Source: Verrucomicrobiia bacterium (GTDB lineage Bacteria; Verrucomicrobiota; Verrucomicrobiia; Limisphaerales; Palsa-1400). From it: a DNA stretch of 8,513 nucleotides. The notes under the pieces are model-generated. The model was not told the DNA's origin and made no database searches. It saw only the letters and a program-made list of their open reading frames with translations. The stretch covers positions 1 to 8,513 of the forward strand of contig JAICXV010000062.1 in the NCBI GenBank assembly GCA_025934545.1, given 5' to 3'. A program made the translations under genes and the position numbers. Every line of letters starts with the position of its first letter. The stretch's first letter is position 1. Positions 1 to 7,243 of this stretch are shown piece after piece.

Positions 1-1196
1 CTGTAGTCCAGATAATGCGCGACTTCTTGCGGCGAATAATTCTGGAACAATTCGGAATAGGCCCATTGCATGCCGCCGTTGGTCAAAAGATTTTCGGTCG
101 ACTCGAGCGGGCCACCAAGACCTTCGAGAAGGAACAGCGTGTCGGGATATTCCTGGCGGACGCGCGCTTCAATATATTGCCAGACTTGCACTGGCACTTT
201 GTAACCGGCGTCACAGCGAAATCCGTCGGCACCGCGCCGGCACCACGTCAGAAAAGCTTCGGCGAGGACGTCCCAAAGTTCGACGTGGTTCGGGTCCAAC
301 TCGACGAGGTCACCCCACTTAACGCCCCATGCGCCCGGGCTGGCGAAGCGGCCGTCGGGTTCGCGCAAGAACCATTCAGGATGGTTTTCGTAAATCGTCG
401 AACCCCATCCAGTGTGGTTGATAACGAAATCCAAAATGACGCGCGCGCCGCGGCGATGCGCTGCGGTTGTCAGTTCGCAAAATTGTTCGATGCCGGTGGT
501 GCGTTCGTCGAATTCGACCAGCTCCGGATCAACGGACGTCAGATCCAGACAAGCGTAGGGACTGCCGAAGCGGCCCATCCGTGCGAAGACGGTCGGTGTC
601 GGATTGATCGGGAGCAGATGCAAAATGCGGCAGCCGAGTTTGTCGATGATGTGCGGAAGTTGGCGAATGACATCGCGCAACTTTCCCGACGGCGGGATGA
701 CCGTGTAACCTTGCGCGTCGAGTTTTTGTAATTCTTTATCGCGCGCTTCGTCGATCGTTTTGCGCGCGGACTTAGTTTCGCCAAACATGCGGACGAACGC
801 GCAGTAAATGGTGTTGTTCGTCCGATAAATATCCGGATGAACGGAAATGCCGGCGTCGGGACCGTCGGGCCAGATCTGCATGCCGCGGTTATCGACGAGA
901 TACGCTTTGGCACGATAAAAGCCGACATCGGTCAGCGGCAATTCAATGGCCCATTCGCCATTGGGCTGCGGTTGCAGAGAAATGTCGCGCCAGAACGCGA
1001 CGGACATTGGGTTTTTGCCCGCGTGCGTGTCGATGATTTCCTGGCGGGTGCGGTCGGCTTTACCAAGATTGGTGCGCAGGAGCGCGCGACCATTCTGTGG
1101 AAAACCGTGCGGCATCCGCAAACTGAACCGGACGCGGTCGCCGACGAATCGCAGCATGCGCTCGCCCGGAGCCGGTGTCATGATCGGTTTGTCCAT
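1..1196 (-). CDS. Glycoside hydrolase family 13 (alpha-amylase superfamily) enzyme, 3' end outside window
   Basis: The first 398 residues are visible; the C-terminus lies beyond base 1. Residues about 1-125 look like an N-terminal beta-rich domain, and a (beta/alpha)8 barrel begins near 160. Three GH13 signatures are readable: DFVINHTG at 256-263 (region I, Asn-His); GFRCDAG at 325-331, where D329 is the expected nucleophile; and LLEGLGG at 356-362, where E358 is the expected acid/base. Region IV (His-Asp) would lie off the window. Family knowledge: GH13 enzymes hydrolyse or transfer alpha-glucosidic bonds in glycogen, starch or related glucans. No signal peptide is visible, so a cytoplasmic role is likely. 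The ATG at 1196 is the first after an in-frame TAA six codons upstream; a second Met at residue 6 is possible, and neither has a clear Shine-Dalgarno. It is the last visible gene of the minus-strand cluster. Subfamily is unresolved: amylase, glucanotransferase, or the GH13 half of a debranching enzyme all remain possible. Confidence 0.88.
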   Translation of the reverse strand, partial: MDKPIMTPAPGERMLRFVGDRVRFSLRMPHGFPQNGRALLRTNLGKADRTRQEIIDTHAGKNPMSVAFWRDISLQPQPNGEWAIELPLTDVGFYRAKAYLVDNRGMQIWPDGPDAGISVHPDIYRTNNTIYCAFVRMFGETKSARKTIDEARDKELQKLDAQGYTVIPPSGKLRDVIRQLPHIIDKLGCRILHLLPINPTPTVFARMGRFGSPYACLDLTSVDPELVEFDERTTGIEQFCELTTAAHRRGARVILDFVINHTGWGSTIYENHPEWFLREPDGRFASPGAWGVKWGDLVELDPNHVELWDVLAEAFLTWCRRGADGFRCDAGYKVPVQVWQYIEARVRQEYPDTLFLLEGLGGPLESTENLLTNGGMQWAYSELFQNYSPQEVAHYLDY

Positions 1197-1264
1197 CGTG
1201 TGGTACGCGTTTTACAACTAAAATAAGCCAGTGGAACACGAATGGCGAGTCGCAGTCGATGCGA

Positions 1265-1489
1265 TTACTTTCCCGACCTTGAAGGCGGCAGCCTTTTTTC
1301 AAACCGCAACAGTTCGTTTTCGACGCGGAGTGCGAGTTTTTCGACTTGATGCCGCTGGTCGTTGGCCACCAATTCGACCTTGATTGTGAGTTCTTCGAGA
1401 TCCCGCCGAAGGGTTTTAATTTCTTCTTTGTTTTCTCGGGTAGCCTCGGCGAGCTTTAGCAAATCGACAACGTAATCCAGCAGCCACAT
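1265..1489 (-). CDS. Small coiled-coil protein, 74 residues, function unknown
   Basis: I do not recognise a named family. The protein opens with a hydrophobic stretch (MWLLDYVVDLLKLAEA), then residues about 18-65 are rich in Glu, Lys, Arg and Leu with heptad-like spacing, as expected of a coiled coil. It ends in a basic, proline-containing tail (LPPSRSGK). There are no cysteines and no catalytic motif. Its ATG lies one base past the TAA of the upstream 61-residue gene, so the two are probably translationally coupled. No independent Shine-Dalgarno is visible, which fits coupling. The GH13 gene begins 68 bases downstream. A role as an oligomerising or scaffold partner, perhaps of its neighbour, is inference only. 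The reading is supported by arrangement and composition rather than by homology. Confidence 0.62.
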   Translation of the reverse strand: MWLLDYVVDLLKLAEATRENKEEIKTLRRDLEELTIKVELVANDQRHQVEKLALRVENELLRFEKRLPPSRSGK

Positions 1490-1490
1490 A

Positions 1491-1676
1491 TTATGCTGCT
1501 TTCAATCGGGCCAACCGCGCGCGTGTGCGTGCGCCGATCTTTTCGATTTCGGCCTGGTCTTTTTTCATCTGCTTGAAAATCTGCTTGAGCGATTCGGAAT
1601 ATTTGCCCAACAGCGCATCAATTTGCGCCGCCTGACTCTTCGTTACCTTCACGTCGATCGTTTTCTGCATAATCAA
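1491..1676 (-). CDS. Small charged helical protein, 59-61 residues, function unknown
   Basis: I do not recognise this family. The start is either TTG at 1676 (61 residues, preceded by AGGCGG at 7-base spacing) or ATG at 1670 (59 residues, spacing 13). The TTG fits the ribosome site better; the ATG is the conventional codon. The sequence begins with an alternating, beta-like stretch (KTIDVKVTKSQ) and continues as a lysine- and arginine-rich amphipathic helix ending in RTRARLARLKAA. The protein is strongly basic at its C-terminus. It sits about 37-43 bases downstream of malate synthase and one base upstream of the 74-residue gene. The N-terminal strand followed by long helices loosely recalls small DNA-binding or antitoxin-like proteins, but no ribbon-helix-helix pattern is convincing, so I assign no function. 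Confidence 0.6.
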   Translation of the reverse strand: MIMQKTIDVKVTKSQAAQIDALLGKYSESLKQIFKQMKKDQAEIEKIGARTRARLARLKAA

Positions 1677-1712
1677 TTTGTAGCCGCCTGTTGTGGCTCG
1701 CGCAACGTTTCT

Positions 1713-3287
1713 CTAATCAATACGCTCGTAGGCGGGCAGCGTCAAAAAGTCTTCCAGTTGCTGGCTCTTGGACAGCTTCGTGAAAATCTTCGTCGCTTCA
1801 TCGAAATGGCCGTTCTTGAAGCGGTCGGCGCCAATTTCTTTTTCGATACGGAGCAACTCTTCATTGAGGAATTGATCGTAAAGCGCGCTGTCCATCTTGC
1901 GACCGTCGGCCAAGGTCGCGTTGTAGCGCAACCATTGCCAGATTTGCGAACGAGAAATTTCGGCGGTGGCGGCATCTTCCATCAGATTATATAGAGGCAC
2001 ACAACCGTTGCCGCCTAGCCATGCTTCTAAATATTGGATGCCGACGCGCAAGTTGGACCGAACGCCGTCTTCGGTCACCGTGCCTTTTGGAACGGCGAGC
2101 AGGTCCGCGGCGGTGACGTTGACGTCTTCGCGCAATTTACTGATCTGGTTTGCCTGCGGCATGTGTTTGTCGAATGCTTTCAACGCCACGGGGACGAGTC
2201 CCGGATGAGCGACCCAGGTGCCGTCATGGCCGTCCGTGGCTTCGCGTTCTTTATCGGCGAGAACTTTGGCGAGAGCCTCTTCGTTTGCCTGCGGATTGTT
2301 CTTCACCGGAATTTGCGCAGCCATGCCGCCCATGGCGTGTGCGCCGCGCCGATGGCAATTGCGAATGACTTGCAGGCAATAGGCGCGCATGAATGGCACG
2401 GTCATCGTGACTTGCGCACGGTCCGGCAGAATGAATTTCGGATGCGCGCGCAGTTTTTTGATGAAGCTGAAGATGTAATCCCACCGCCCGCAATTCAGGC
2501 CGGCGGAGTGGTCGCGCAATTCGTAAAGAATTTCTTCCGTTTCAAATGCGGCCACGATCGTCTCGATCAAAACGGTTGCGCGAATGCTGCCGCGCGCGAT
2601 TTTCAATTCGTCCTGCGCGAAGTTAAAGACGTCGTTCCAAAGACGCGCTTCGAGATGGCTCTCCAACTTCGGCAGATAGAAATAGGGGCCGGAACCGTTC
2701 TCGAGCAAATGTTTCGCATTGTGGAAAAAGTAGAGGCCAAAATCGAACAAACTGCCCGAGATCGGCTCGCCGTTAAAGAGCACGTGCTTTTCGGGCAGAT
2801 GCCAACCGCGCGGTCGGACCATCAAGGTCGCCGTCGTCGGATTGAGCGCATATTTTTTTCCTTCGGGGCTGGTGAAGTCAATTTTGCGGCGGACGGCATC
2901 GTAAAGATTGGCCTGGCCCTGCACTTCGTTTTCCCATGTGGGCGCGGTCGCATCTTCGCAATCGGCCATGAACACTTTCGCGCCGGAGTTGAGCGCGTTA
3001 ATGATCATTTTGCGGTCGAGCGGCCCGGTGATTTCGGTGCGGCGATCCTGCAAATCTTTTGGGATCGAAGCGACTTTCCATTGACCATCGCGAACGCTTT
3101 TCGTCGACGACAGGAAATCGGGCAACACACCGGCGTCGAGTTGCTTTTGGCGTTCGACGCGAGTCGCGAGAAGTTCTTTGCGACGCGGATTGAATTCGCG
3201 CGCGAGGTTCTCGATGAAATTCAATGCGTCGTTGTTGAGAATGTGTTGGGCGGATTGGGGGACTGGAGATTTGAGTTCGAGCGACAT
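1713..3287 (-). CDS. aceB: Malate synthase A
   Basis: The enzyme condenses glyoxylate with acetyl-CoA and water to give malate and CoA, the second step of the glyoxylate bypass, in the cytosol. At 524 residues it matches the A isoform (about 530) rather than the longer G isoform. The family signature is clear at about 259-272 ([14 protein letters not shown]). Key residues line up with E. coli malate synthase A at an almost constant offset: R158 (in MVRPRGW) with R166, E242 (in LIETI) with E250, D270 with D278, and D438 (in NLMEDAA) with the catalytic base D447. These cover glyoxylate contact, magnesium binding and enolate formation. The C-terminus ends in LPAYERID. The ATG at 3287 is preceded by AGGT four bases upstream, a weak ribosome site. 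It heads the minus-strand cluster. No isocitrate lyase gene, the usual partner, lies within the window. Confidence 0.97.
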   Translation of the reverse strand: MSLELKSPVPQSAQHILNNDALNFIENLAREFNPRRKELLATRVERQKQLDAGVLPDFLSSTKSVRDGQWKVASIPKDLQDRRTEITGPLDRKMIINALNSGAKVFMADCEDATAPTWENEVQGQANLYDAVRRKIDFTSPEGKKYALNPTTATLMVRPRGWHLPEKHVLFNGEPISGSLFDFGLYFFHNAKHLLENGSGPYFYLPKLESHLEARLWNDVFNFAQDELKIARGSIRATVLIETIVAAFETEEILYELRDHSAGLNCGRWDYIFSFIKKLRAHPKFILPDRAQVTMTVPFMRAYCLQVIRNCHRRGAHAMGGMAAQIPVKNNPQANEEALAKVLADKEREATDGHDGTWVAHPGLVPVALKAFDKHMPQANQISKLREDVNVTAADLLAVPKGTVTEDGVRSNLRVGIQYLEAWLGGNGCVPLYNLMEDAATAEISRSQIWQWLRYNATLADGRKMDSALYDQFLNEELLRIEKEIGADRFKNGHFDEATKIFTKLSKSQQLEDFLTLPAYERID

Positions 3288-3383
3288 GGTGACCTAAGAG
3301 CCTTTTAGTTCAAAATGGTTTGGGGTAACGGTCGTTGCAATATTTTTTAAGCGCGATGTCTTGGGATGGGGGTGCGGTTCTGT

Positions 3384-3407
3384 CGCGAAACTATTGACAC
3401 TTTCGCG
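3384..3407. promoter_or_regulatory. Inverted repeat with TTGACA in its loop; candidate operator or promoter
   Basis: CGCGAAA at 3384-3390 is mirrored exactly by TTTCGCG at 3401-3407, with a ten-base spacer. The spacer contains TTGACA at 3394-3399, a consensus -35 hexamer for the plus strand. Seventeen bases after it lies TAGCCC, a poor -10, only nine bases before the ATG at 3432. If that promoter were used, the transcript would be nearly leaderless. The repeat lies in the gap between divergent malate synthase and the 126-residue gene, so a bound regulator could affect either. The repeat is seen directly; its function is inference. Confidence 0.3.
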
Positions 3408-3431
3408 CAAAAAGCGTAGCCCTTAGGGGAA

Positions 3432-3812
3432 ATGGGTCAGCCGTTTAAAGATGCTTTTGCCGGGTGCTTCGGGTGCACATCAGAGGACTTTTCCAAAGAA
3501 GCCTTGAATCGATGCCTTTATCCCCACGCGCGCGCGCTTTGGAAACCACTTCAGTTCGCCGGAGGACCGCCCTTATTGGCCGCGGAGGCGTTTATGGACC
3601 TCGTCGCCGATACGCGCAATAAGGATGAATTAATGGACGCAATCCAGGAATATCGAGATGAAGTCAGGCCGTGCTCAGGTTTTTTGGCGCGACGTTTGCG
3701 GTTGCGGGTTTCCGTCGAACGCTTGCTCGCGTTGCATCATTTCGTGCGTGAAGTGGAACTGCAACGCGCGGTCAACGCCGCCATGTCCAACCGGTCGTCC
3801 GTTTTGGCTTAA
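3432..3812 (+). CDS. Small Cys-containing protein, 126 residues, function unknown
   Basis: No named domain is recognised. Visible features are a CxxC near the N-terminus (CFGC, residues 12-15), a third cysteine in NRCLYPHA (25-32), a fourth at 81, and a basic leucine-rich segment (RRLRLRVSVERLLAL, about 87-101) followed by a helical tail. There is no signal peptide or membrane segment. The pattern of N-terminal Cys, a CLYPHA motif and a C-terminal LRVS segment recalls small uncharacterised proteins that I believe occur in Verrucomicrobiota; this is memory, unverified. The ATG at 3432 is preceded by AGGGG only a few bases upstream, which is close but usable. The gene stands alone on the plus strand between two minus-strand genes: divergent from malate synthase and convergent with the 449-residue gene. 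CxxC plus further cysteines could bind a metal or act in redox chemistry, which is inference. Confidence 0.68.
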   Translation: MGQPFKDAFAGCFGCTSEDFSKEALNRCLYPHARALWKPLQFAGGPPLLAAEAFMDLVADTRNKDELMDAIQEYRDEVRPCSGFLARRLRLRVSVERLLALHHFVREVELQRAVNAAMSNRSSVLA

Positions 3813-3823
3813 CTCCTCGGGTC

Positions 3824-3863
3824 GAATTTAAATTCCGGAAGTCAGACACGCGTTCTCTCGCGT
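3824..3863. terminator. Palindrome and small hairpin between convergent genes; possible bidirectional terminator
   Basis: The 58-base gap between the stops of two convergent genes holds a perfect 12-base palindrome, GAATTTAAATTC (3824-3835), and a separate hairpin, ACGCG (3848-3852) with CGCGT (3859-3863) around a six-base loop. Neither is followed by a run of T, so this is not a textbook intrinsic terminator. The position between converging genes is the main argument. Confidence 0.22.
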
Positions 3864-3870
3864 CGACGAA

Positions 3871-5220
3871 TCAATAATACTTATTCCGGTAGTAGAGGAT
3901 TTTTAGTTGTTCGTCGGGGCCGACGAAGGTCGCGTAGCAATCGAGCAAGCGAGAAATCTCCATCAATAACCACGGTGCGGAAAAGTGGCCGCCATTTTTC
4001 GTGTAGACGATGTTGTCGGCAATGTAGACAGCCGAATGGATGATTTCGCCATTCGGTTTGGTCAGGAAAACGAGATCGCCATAGCGCGGGTCCGAGAAGA
4101 CCGGGTAGTAATCGGCATCGAGTTTTTTGTGAAGCGAGGCGTTGTCGCTGTAATTCCCTTCAGGCGGATCGCGAAAGAAATTGAACGATGTCCAATGACA
4201 GTTTTCCGGCTGTGTGTACGACGGGAAAGGATAGGTGTAAATGCGCTCGGTTGGCATCGGCGGCAGCAAATGGGTGACATCGACGACGGCGCCGTTGGGC
4301 AATTTTGTCATGGCCTGCAATAATGGACGAAGGTCTTTGCCCTGACCGGCGCGCGCCCAGTAGTTCAGAAGACGATCGACGTCGGCGGTCGGCGCGACGT
4401 GGAGTTTCAGGAGCATCGTCCACCGACGTGACAAGGCTTTTTCCAGATTTAGTTTTTCCGTCGGTGAAGAAATTTTTTCAAGGATCGCCGGCAGATCAGA
4501 CAGGAGCATGACGCGACCGCGTTGGTAGCAGAGTTTTTTTACGAGCGCGACGGTTTCGGGTGAGACATCAATTTTATCGAAAAAGTGATCGAATTCACGG
4601 ACGGCGATGGCGTAGGCGTCTTCGCGTTGCCACGGGTTCTCGGCGAATTGCGCCAGTGTGTTATAGATGGAATGGCGCGCTTCGGGTGAAAGAGAAAGAA
4701 TAACTTCCATCGGCGGGGTCACGCGGATGCCGTCGTTGGACGTTTCCCATTTGGCTTGGAGGAGTTGCTGGCGTTGGGCGTCGGTGAGCGGTTGTTGTTG
4801 GAAGAAATTCTTCAGTGCGTCGGTCGTGTAGCCTTTGAAGAACCAGCGGCGATCACTTTTTTCATCCATGCGCACGGAAAGAAATTCTTCGGGGATGGAA
4901 AGTTCGAACGGAACGAATTCAACGGTACCCCATGGACCGGGATTCAGATAAGTGCGGACGGCGGGCAGGGCAGGTTGCAGCCCCGGAGCCAACCCAGTCG
5001 AGCTTGTGGCAACATGACTGCCGAATTTATGTTCGCCAAGAAACAGCCCTAAACCAACCAGCACCGGCGCGAGAACGAGCGTGTAAATAACCAGATAAGC
5101 GCGTCGCGAAATGTGGATGCGAATGCCGTCTGACTCGCGGTCGTTCATGGCTCGGCGCTGTTCCTTCGGCTTGGGCGGAGTTTCTTTGCTGACAGGCGGT
5201 TGCGACGAAATCTTACTCAT
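3871..5220 (-). CDS. Membrane-anchored protein with C-terminal NlpC/P60-like domain
   Basis: The 449-residue protein has a proline-, lysine- and arginine-rich N-terminus (1-40), one hydrophobic segment at about 42-62 (YLVIYTLVLAPVLVGLGLFLG), and a large remainder likely outside the cytoplasm, a type II topology given RISRR-like positive charge before the segment. Residues about 120-310 are mostly helical and unrecognised. The C-terminal part resembles an NlpC/P60 or related papain-like fold: NCHWTSFNFF with C341 as candidate nucleophile, YGDLVFL (379-385), then HSAVYIADNIVYTKNG with H395 as candidate base. Family members cleave peptidoglycan peptides or related amide bonds. Assignment rests on motif order, so an inactive or differently specialised member is possible. 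The ATG at 5218-5220 lacks a clear ribosome site; Met25 is an alternative start. It is divergent from the ABC exporter and convergent with the 126-residue gene, so it is probably transcribed alone. Confidence 0.75.
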   Translation of the reverse strand: MSKISSQPPVSKETPPKPKEQRRAMNDRESDGIRIHISRRAYLVIYTLVLAPVLVGLGLFLGEHKFGSHVATSSTGLAPGLQPALPAVRTYLNPGPWGTVEFVPFELSIPEEFLSVRMDEKSDRRWFFKGYTTDALKNFFQQQPLTDAQRQQLLQAKWETSNDGIRVTPPMEVILSLSPEARHSIYNTLAQFAENPWQREDAYAIAVREFDHFFDKIDVSPETVALVKKLCYQRGRVMLLSDLPAILEKISSPTEKLNLEKALSRRWTMLLKLHVAPTADVDRLLNYWARAGQGKDLRPLLQAMTKLPNGAVVDVTHLLPPMPTERIYTYPFPSYTQPENCHWTSFNFFRDPPEGNYSDNASLHKKLDADYYPVFSDPRYGDLVFLTKPNGEIIHSAVYIADNIVYTKNGGHFSAPWLLMEISRLLDCYATFVGPDEQLKILYYRNKYY

Positions 5221-5462
5221 TTATGCAATAGGCTGCGGTCCGCCACGCACGGGCTCAGAGGCAAGGGAACTTACAGTCCTTAGTGTAGGGGGAAGTATTA
5301 CTTACGAAATGTGGTTTAGCAATGGCGTTTTTTGCTACGCCCGCCACGAATTGAATGTTTCAAATTTTCAAAGCATCGTAAGCTCGCTGACTCAACATGC
5401 ATCCGGTCCGAAATACTCAAAGTGAAGATGACCCAACGTTCGTTGCCAAAAAGCGCTCGACG
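5221..5462. promoter_or_regulatory. Divergent intergenic region with small hairpins, likely promoters for both flanking genes
   Basis: This stretch separates the minus-strand NlpC/P60-like gene from the plus-strand ABC exporter and must hold promoters for both, but I cannot fix convincing -35/-10 pairs. Visible structures are an 11-base palindrome AAGTATTACTT (5293-5303), a hairpin TAGCAA/TTGCTA (5317-5322 with 5332-5337), an alternative hairpin GGCGT/ACGCC (5324-5328 with 5337-5341) that competes with it, and a tandem TTTCAAA near 5357-5371. If the exporter starts at 5397, the last 66 bases are coding. Confidence 0.3.
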
Positions 5463-7235
5463 ATGGAAGTGATCCGGCGCGTCGCGGTTTTTTTACGTCC
5501 TTATAAACGGATGGCAGCGGCGAACATCGGTTGTGCGTTGTTATCGCTGGCGTGCGCGATTGCCTATCCGAAGCTGACGCAATTCGTCATCGACGAAGTG
5601 ATTGGCGCAAAACGGGTCGATGCGCTGAGATGGGCCGTGCTCGGTTTGCTCGCGGCGTTTTTGTTGCGCGATGCGTTCAATAGCTTGCGACTTTGGGTGA
5701 ACAATGTGTTCGAGCAAAACGTGGTCTACGATATGCGCCGGCAGGTCTATGCGCGGTTGCAACGGTTGCCCATTGGATATTTTGACCAACGTGCGTCTGG
5801 CGATTTGATGACACGGGTGGTGGAGGACGTTAATTCAGTCGAACGCGTATTGATCGACGGAACGGAGCAGGGGACCGTGGCAGTGCTGAGTTTGCTGGTG
5901 ATTGGGACGATTTTGTTTTTGACGAATCCCGTGTTGGCAGCGGTCGCGCTGGTGCCGATTCCCATCCTGTCGGGCGGCGCGCTTTGGTATACGCTGACGG
6001 CGCATCGCAGATATCGTGCGCAACGAATCGCTGCGAGCGCAATGAACGCATTCCTGATGGATAGTTTGCAGGGCATTCGGCAGATCAAAGCATTTGGCCG
6101 GCAGGAGCACGAGGACGAGCGGTTTGCCAAACGCGCGGATGATTTGCGCAAAGGCACGCTTGGGGTGATGCGCGTGTGGGCGATGTATTCGCCGGCGATG
6201 AGTTTTGCGGCGGCGCTCGGCACGGCATTGGTGTTGTGGATTGGTGGAAGGATGGTGATTGATGGGACGATGAAGATCGGCGAACTCGTCGGGTTCGTGA
6301 TTTATCTCGGATTGTTTTACGATCCCGTTGCTCGATTGCACGGGCTCAACCAAATGTTGCAGGCCGCACGCGCTGGTGGAGAGCGAGTCTTTGACATTCT
6401 CGACACGACCGAGGAACGCGAGACGAGCGAATTGGTCGACCGCGCCAATATCGAGTTAACAAACGTGCGCGGCGATGTTCGCTACGAACATGTCTACTTC
6501 AGTTATGGCAACGACCGCTCGGCGTTGAAAGACATCACGCTGCATGCGCGCCCCGGTGAAATGGTCGCCCTGGTCGGTCCGACCGGCGCGGGTAAATCGA
6601 CACTGGTAAATTTACTGCCGGCATTTTACGAAGCGACAAAAGGAAAGATTACCATCGACGGGCACGATGTGGCGCAACTTTCCCTCGAGACGTTGCGTTC
6701 ACAAATCAGCGTGGTGAGCCAGGAGCCGTGTCTATTTAACGGCACAGTCCGCGAAAACATTTTGTATGGAAAACTGGACGCGACCGAAGACGAATTGTTC
6801 GCTGCATCGCGTGCTGCCAATTGTCATGACTTTATTTCGAAATTGCCTCATGGATACGATTCGCGAGTGGGCGAGCGTGGAGTGAAATTGAGCGTCGGCG
6901 AAAAACAACGCGTCAGCGTGGCGCGCGCGTTGTTGAAAAATGCGCCGATTCTGATTTTGGACGAAGCGACGGCAAGCGTGGATACGGCGACGGAACGCCT
7001 GATCCAGGAAGCGTTGGAACGGTTAATGGCCAACCGCACGAGCTTTGTCATCGCACATCGGTTGAGCACAATTCGCGCTGCCGACCAGATCCTTGTCCTG
7101 CGCCATGGCGAAATTGTCGAACGCGGAACGCACGAGCAATTGGTGGAGCAGGGTGGGCTGTATGCGAAACTCGCGCGCATCCAAAACACGACGTTCATCG
7201 AAGAGAGCTTTGAAAAAATCGAGGCAGTGGAATAG
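5397..7235 (+). CDS. Type I ABC exporter, MsbA-like half-transporter (fused TMD-ATPase)
   Basis: A 612-residue (or 590-residue) fusion of a six-helix transmembrane domain and an ATPase, expected to work as a homodimer in the inner membrane exporting lipids, drugs or peptides. Hydrophobic segments lie near 40-60, 77-95, 160-177, 178-198, 265-285 and 293-308. The ATPase shows Walker A GPTGAGKST (394-402), Q-loop Q442 (SQEPCLF), signature LSVGE (498-502, a variant of LSGGQ), Walker B ILILDE (518-523) with catalytic E523, and H-loop H554 (IAHRLST). The sequence places it in the MsbA/multidrug exporter group; substrate cannot be read. Two starts compete: ATG 5397, and ATG 5463 (MEVIRRVAVFLRPYKRM), which matches where such exporters usually begin; neither has a good ribosome site. 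I favour 5463. A DUF2905 gene begins nine bases after its stop, then RNase R, suggesting an operon. No partner half-transporter gene is visible, which supports a homodimer. Confidence 0.95.
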   Translation: MHPVRNTQSEDDPTFVAKKRSTMEVIRRVAVFLRPYKRMAAANIGCALLSLACAIAYPKLTQFVIDEVIGAKRVDALRWAVLGLLAAFLLRDAFNSLRLWVNNVFEQNVVYDMRRQVYARLQRLPIGYFDQRASGDLMTRVVEDVNSVERVLIDGTEQGTVAVLSLLVIGTILFLTNPVLAAVALVPIPILSGGALWYTLTAHRRYRAQRIAASAMNAFLMDSLQGIRQIKAFGRQEHEDERFAKRADDLRKGTLGVMRVWAMYSPAMSFAAALGTALVLWIGGRMVIDGTMKIGELVGFVIYLGLFYDPVARLHGLNQMLQAARAGGERVFDILDTTEERETSELVDRANIELTNVRGDVRYEHVYFSYGNDRSALKDITLHARPGEMVALVGPTGAGKSTLVNLLPAFYEATKGKITIDGHDVAQLSLETLRSQISVVSQEPCLFNGTVRENILYGKLDATEDELFAASRAANCHDFISKLPHGYDSRVGERGVKLSVGEKQRVSVARALLKNAPILILDEATASVDTATERLIQEALERLMANRTSFVIAHRLSTIRAADQILVLRHGEIVERGTHEQLVEQGGLYAKLARIQNTTFIEESFEKIEAVE

Positions 7236-7243
7236 CGTGCGCT

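Noticed and set aside
15..731. Plus-strand open frame of 238 codons antisense to the GH13 gene
   Set aside because: The minus strand has clear GH13 motifs over the same bases, so this is a shadow.
2034..3308. Long plus-strand open frame (424 codons) antisense to malate synthase
   Set aside because: The malate synthase frame carries every catalytic residue; the antisense product shows no domain pattern and is explained by codon bias.
3288..3431. Sigma-70 promoter for malate synthase on the minus strand
   Set aside because: I looked for hexamer pairs (for example TTGCAA with a downstream AT-rich box) and found only weak matches, so I did not annotate one.
5317..5341. H-type pseudoknot (riboswitch-like) from the interlocking stems
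   Set aside because: The loop needed to span the first stem would have no bases, which is not geometrically feasible; only alternative hairpins are kept.
5309..5425. Short plus-strand frame of 38 codons after a purine-rich AGGGGG
   Set aside because: The ribosome-site spacing is about 15 bases and the product overlaps the exporter start; nothing supports it beyond being open.
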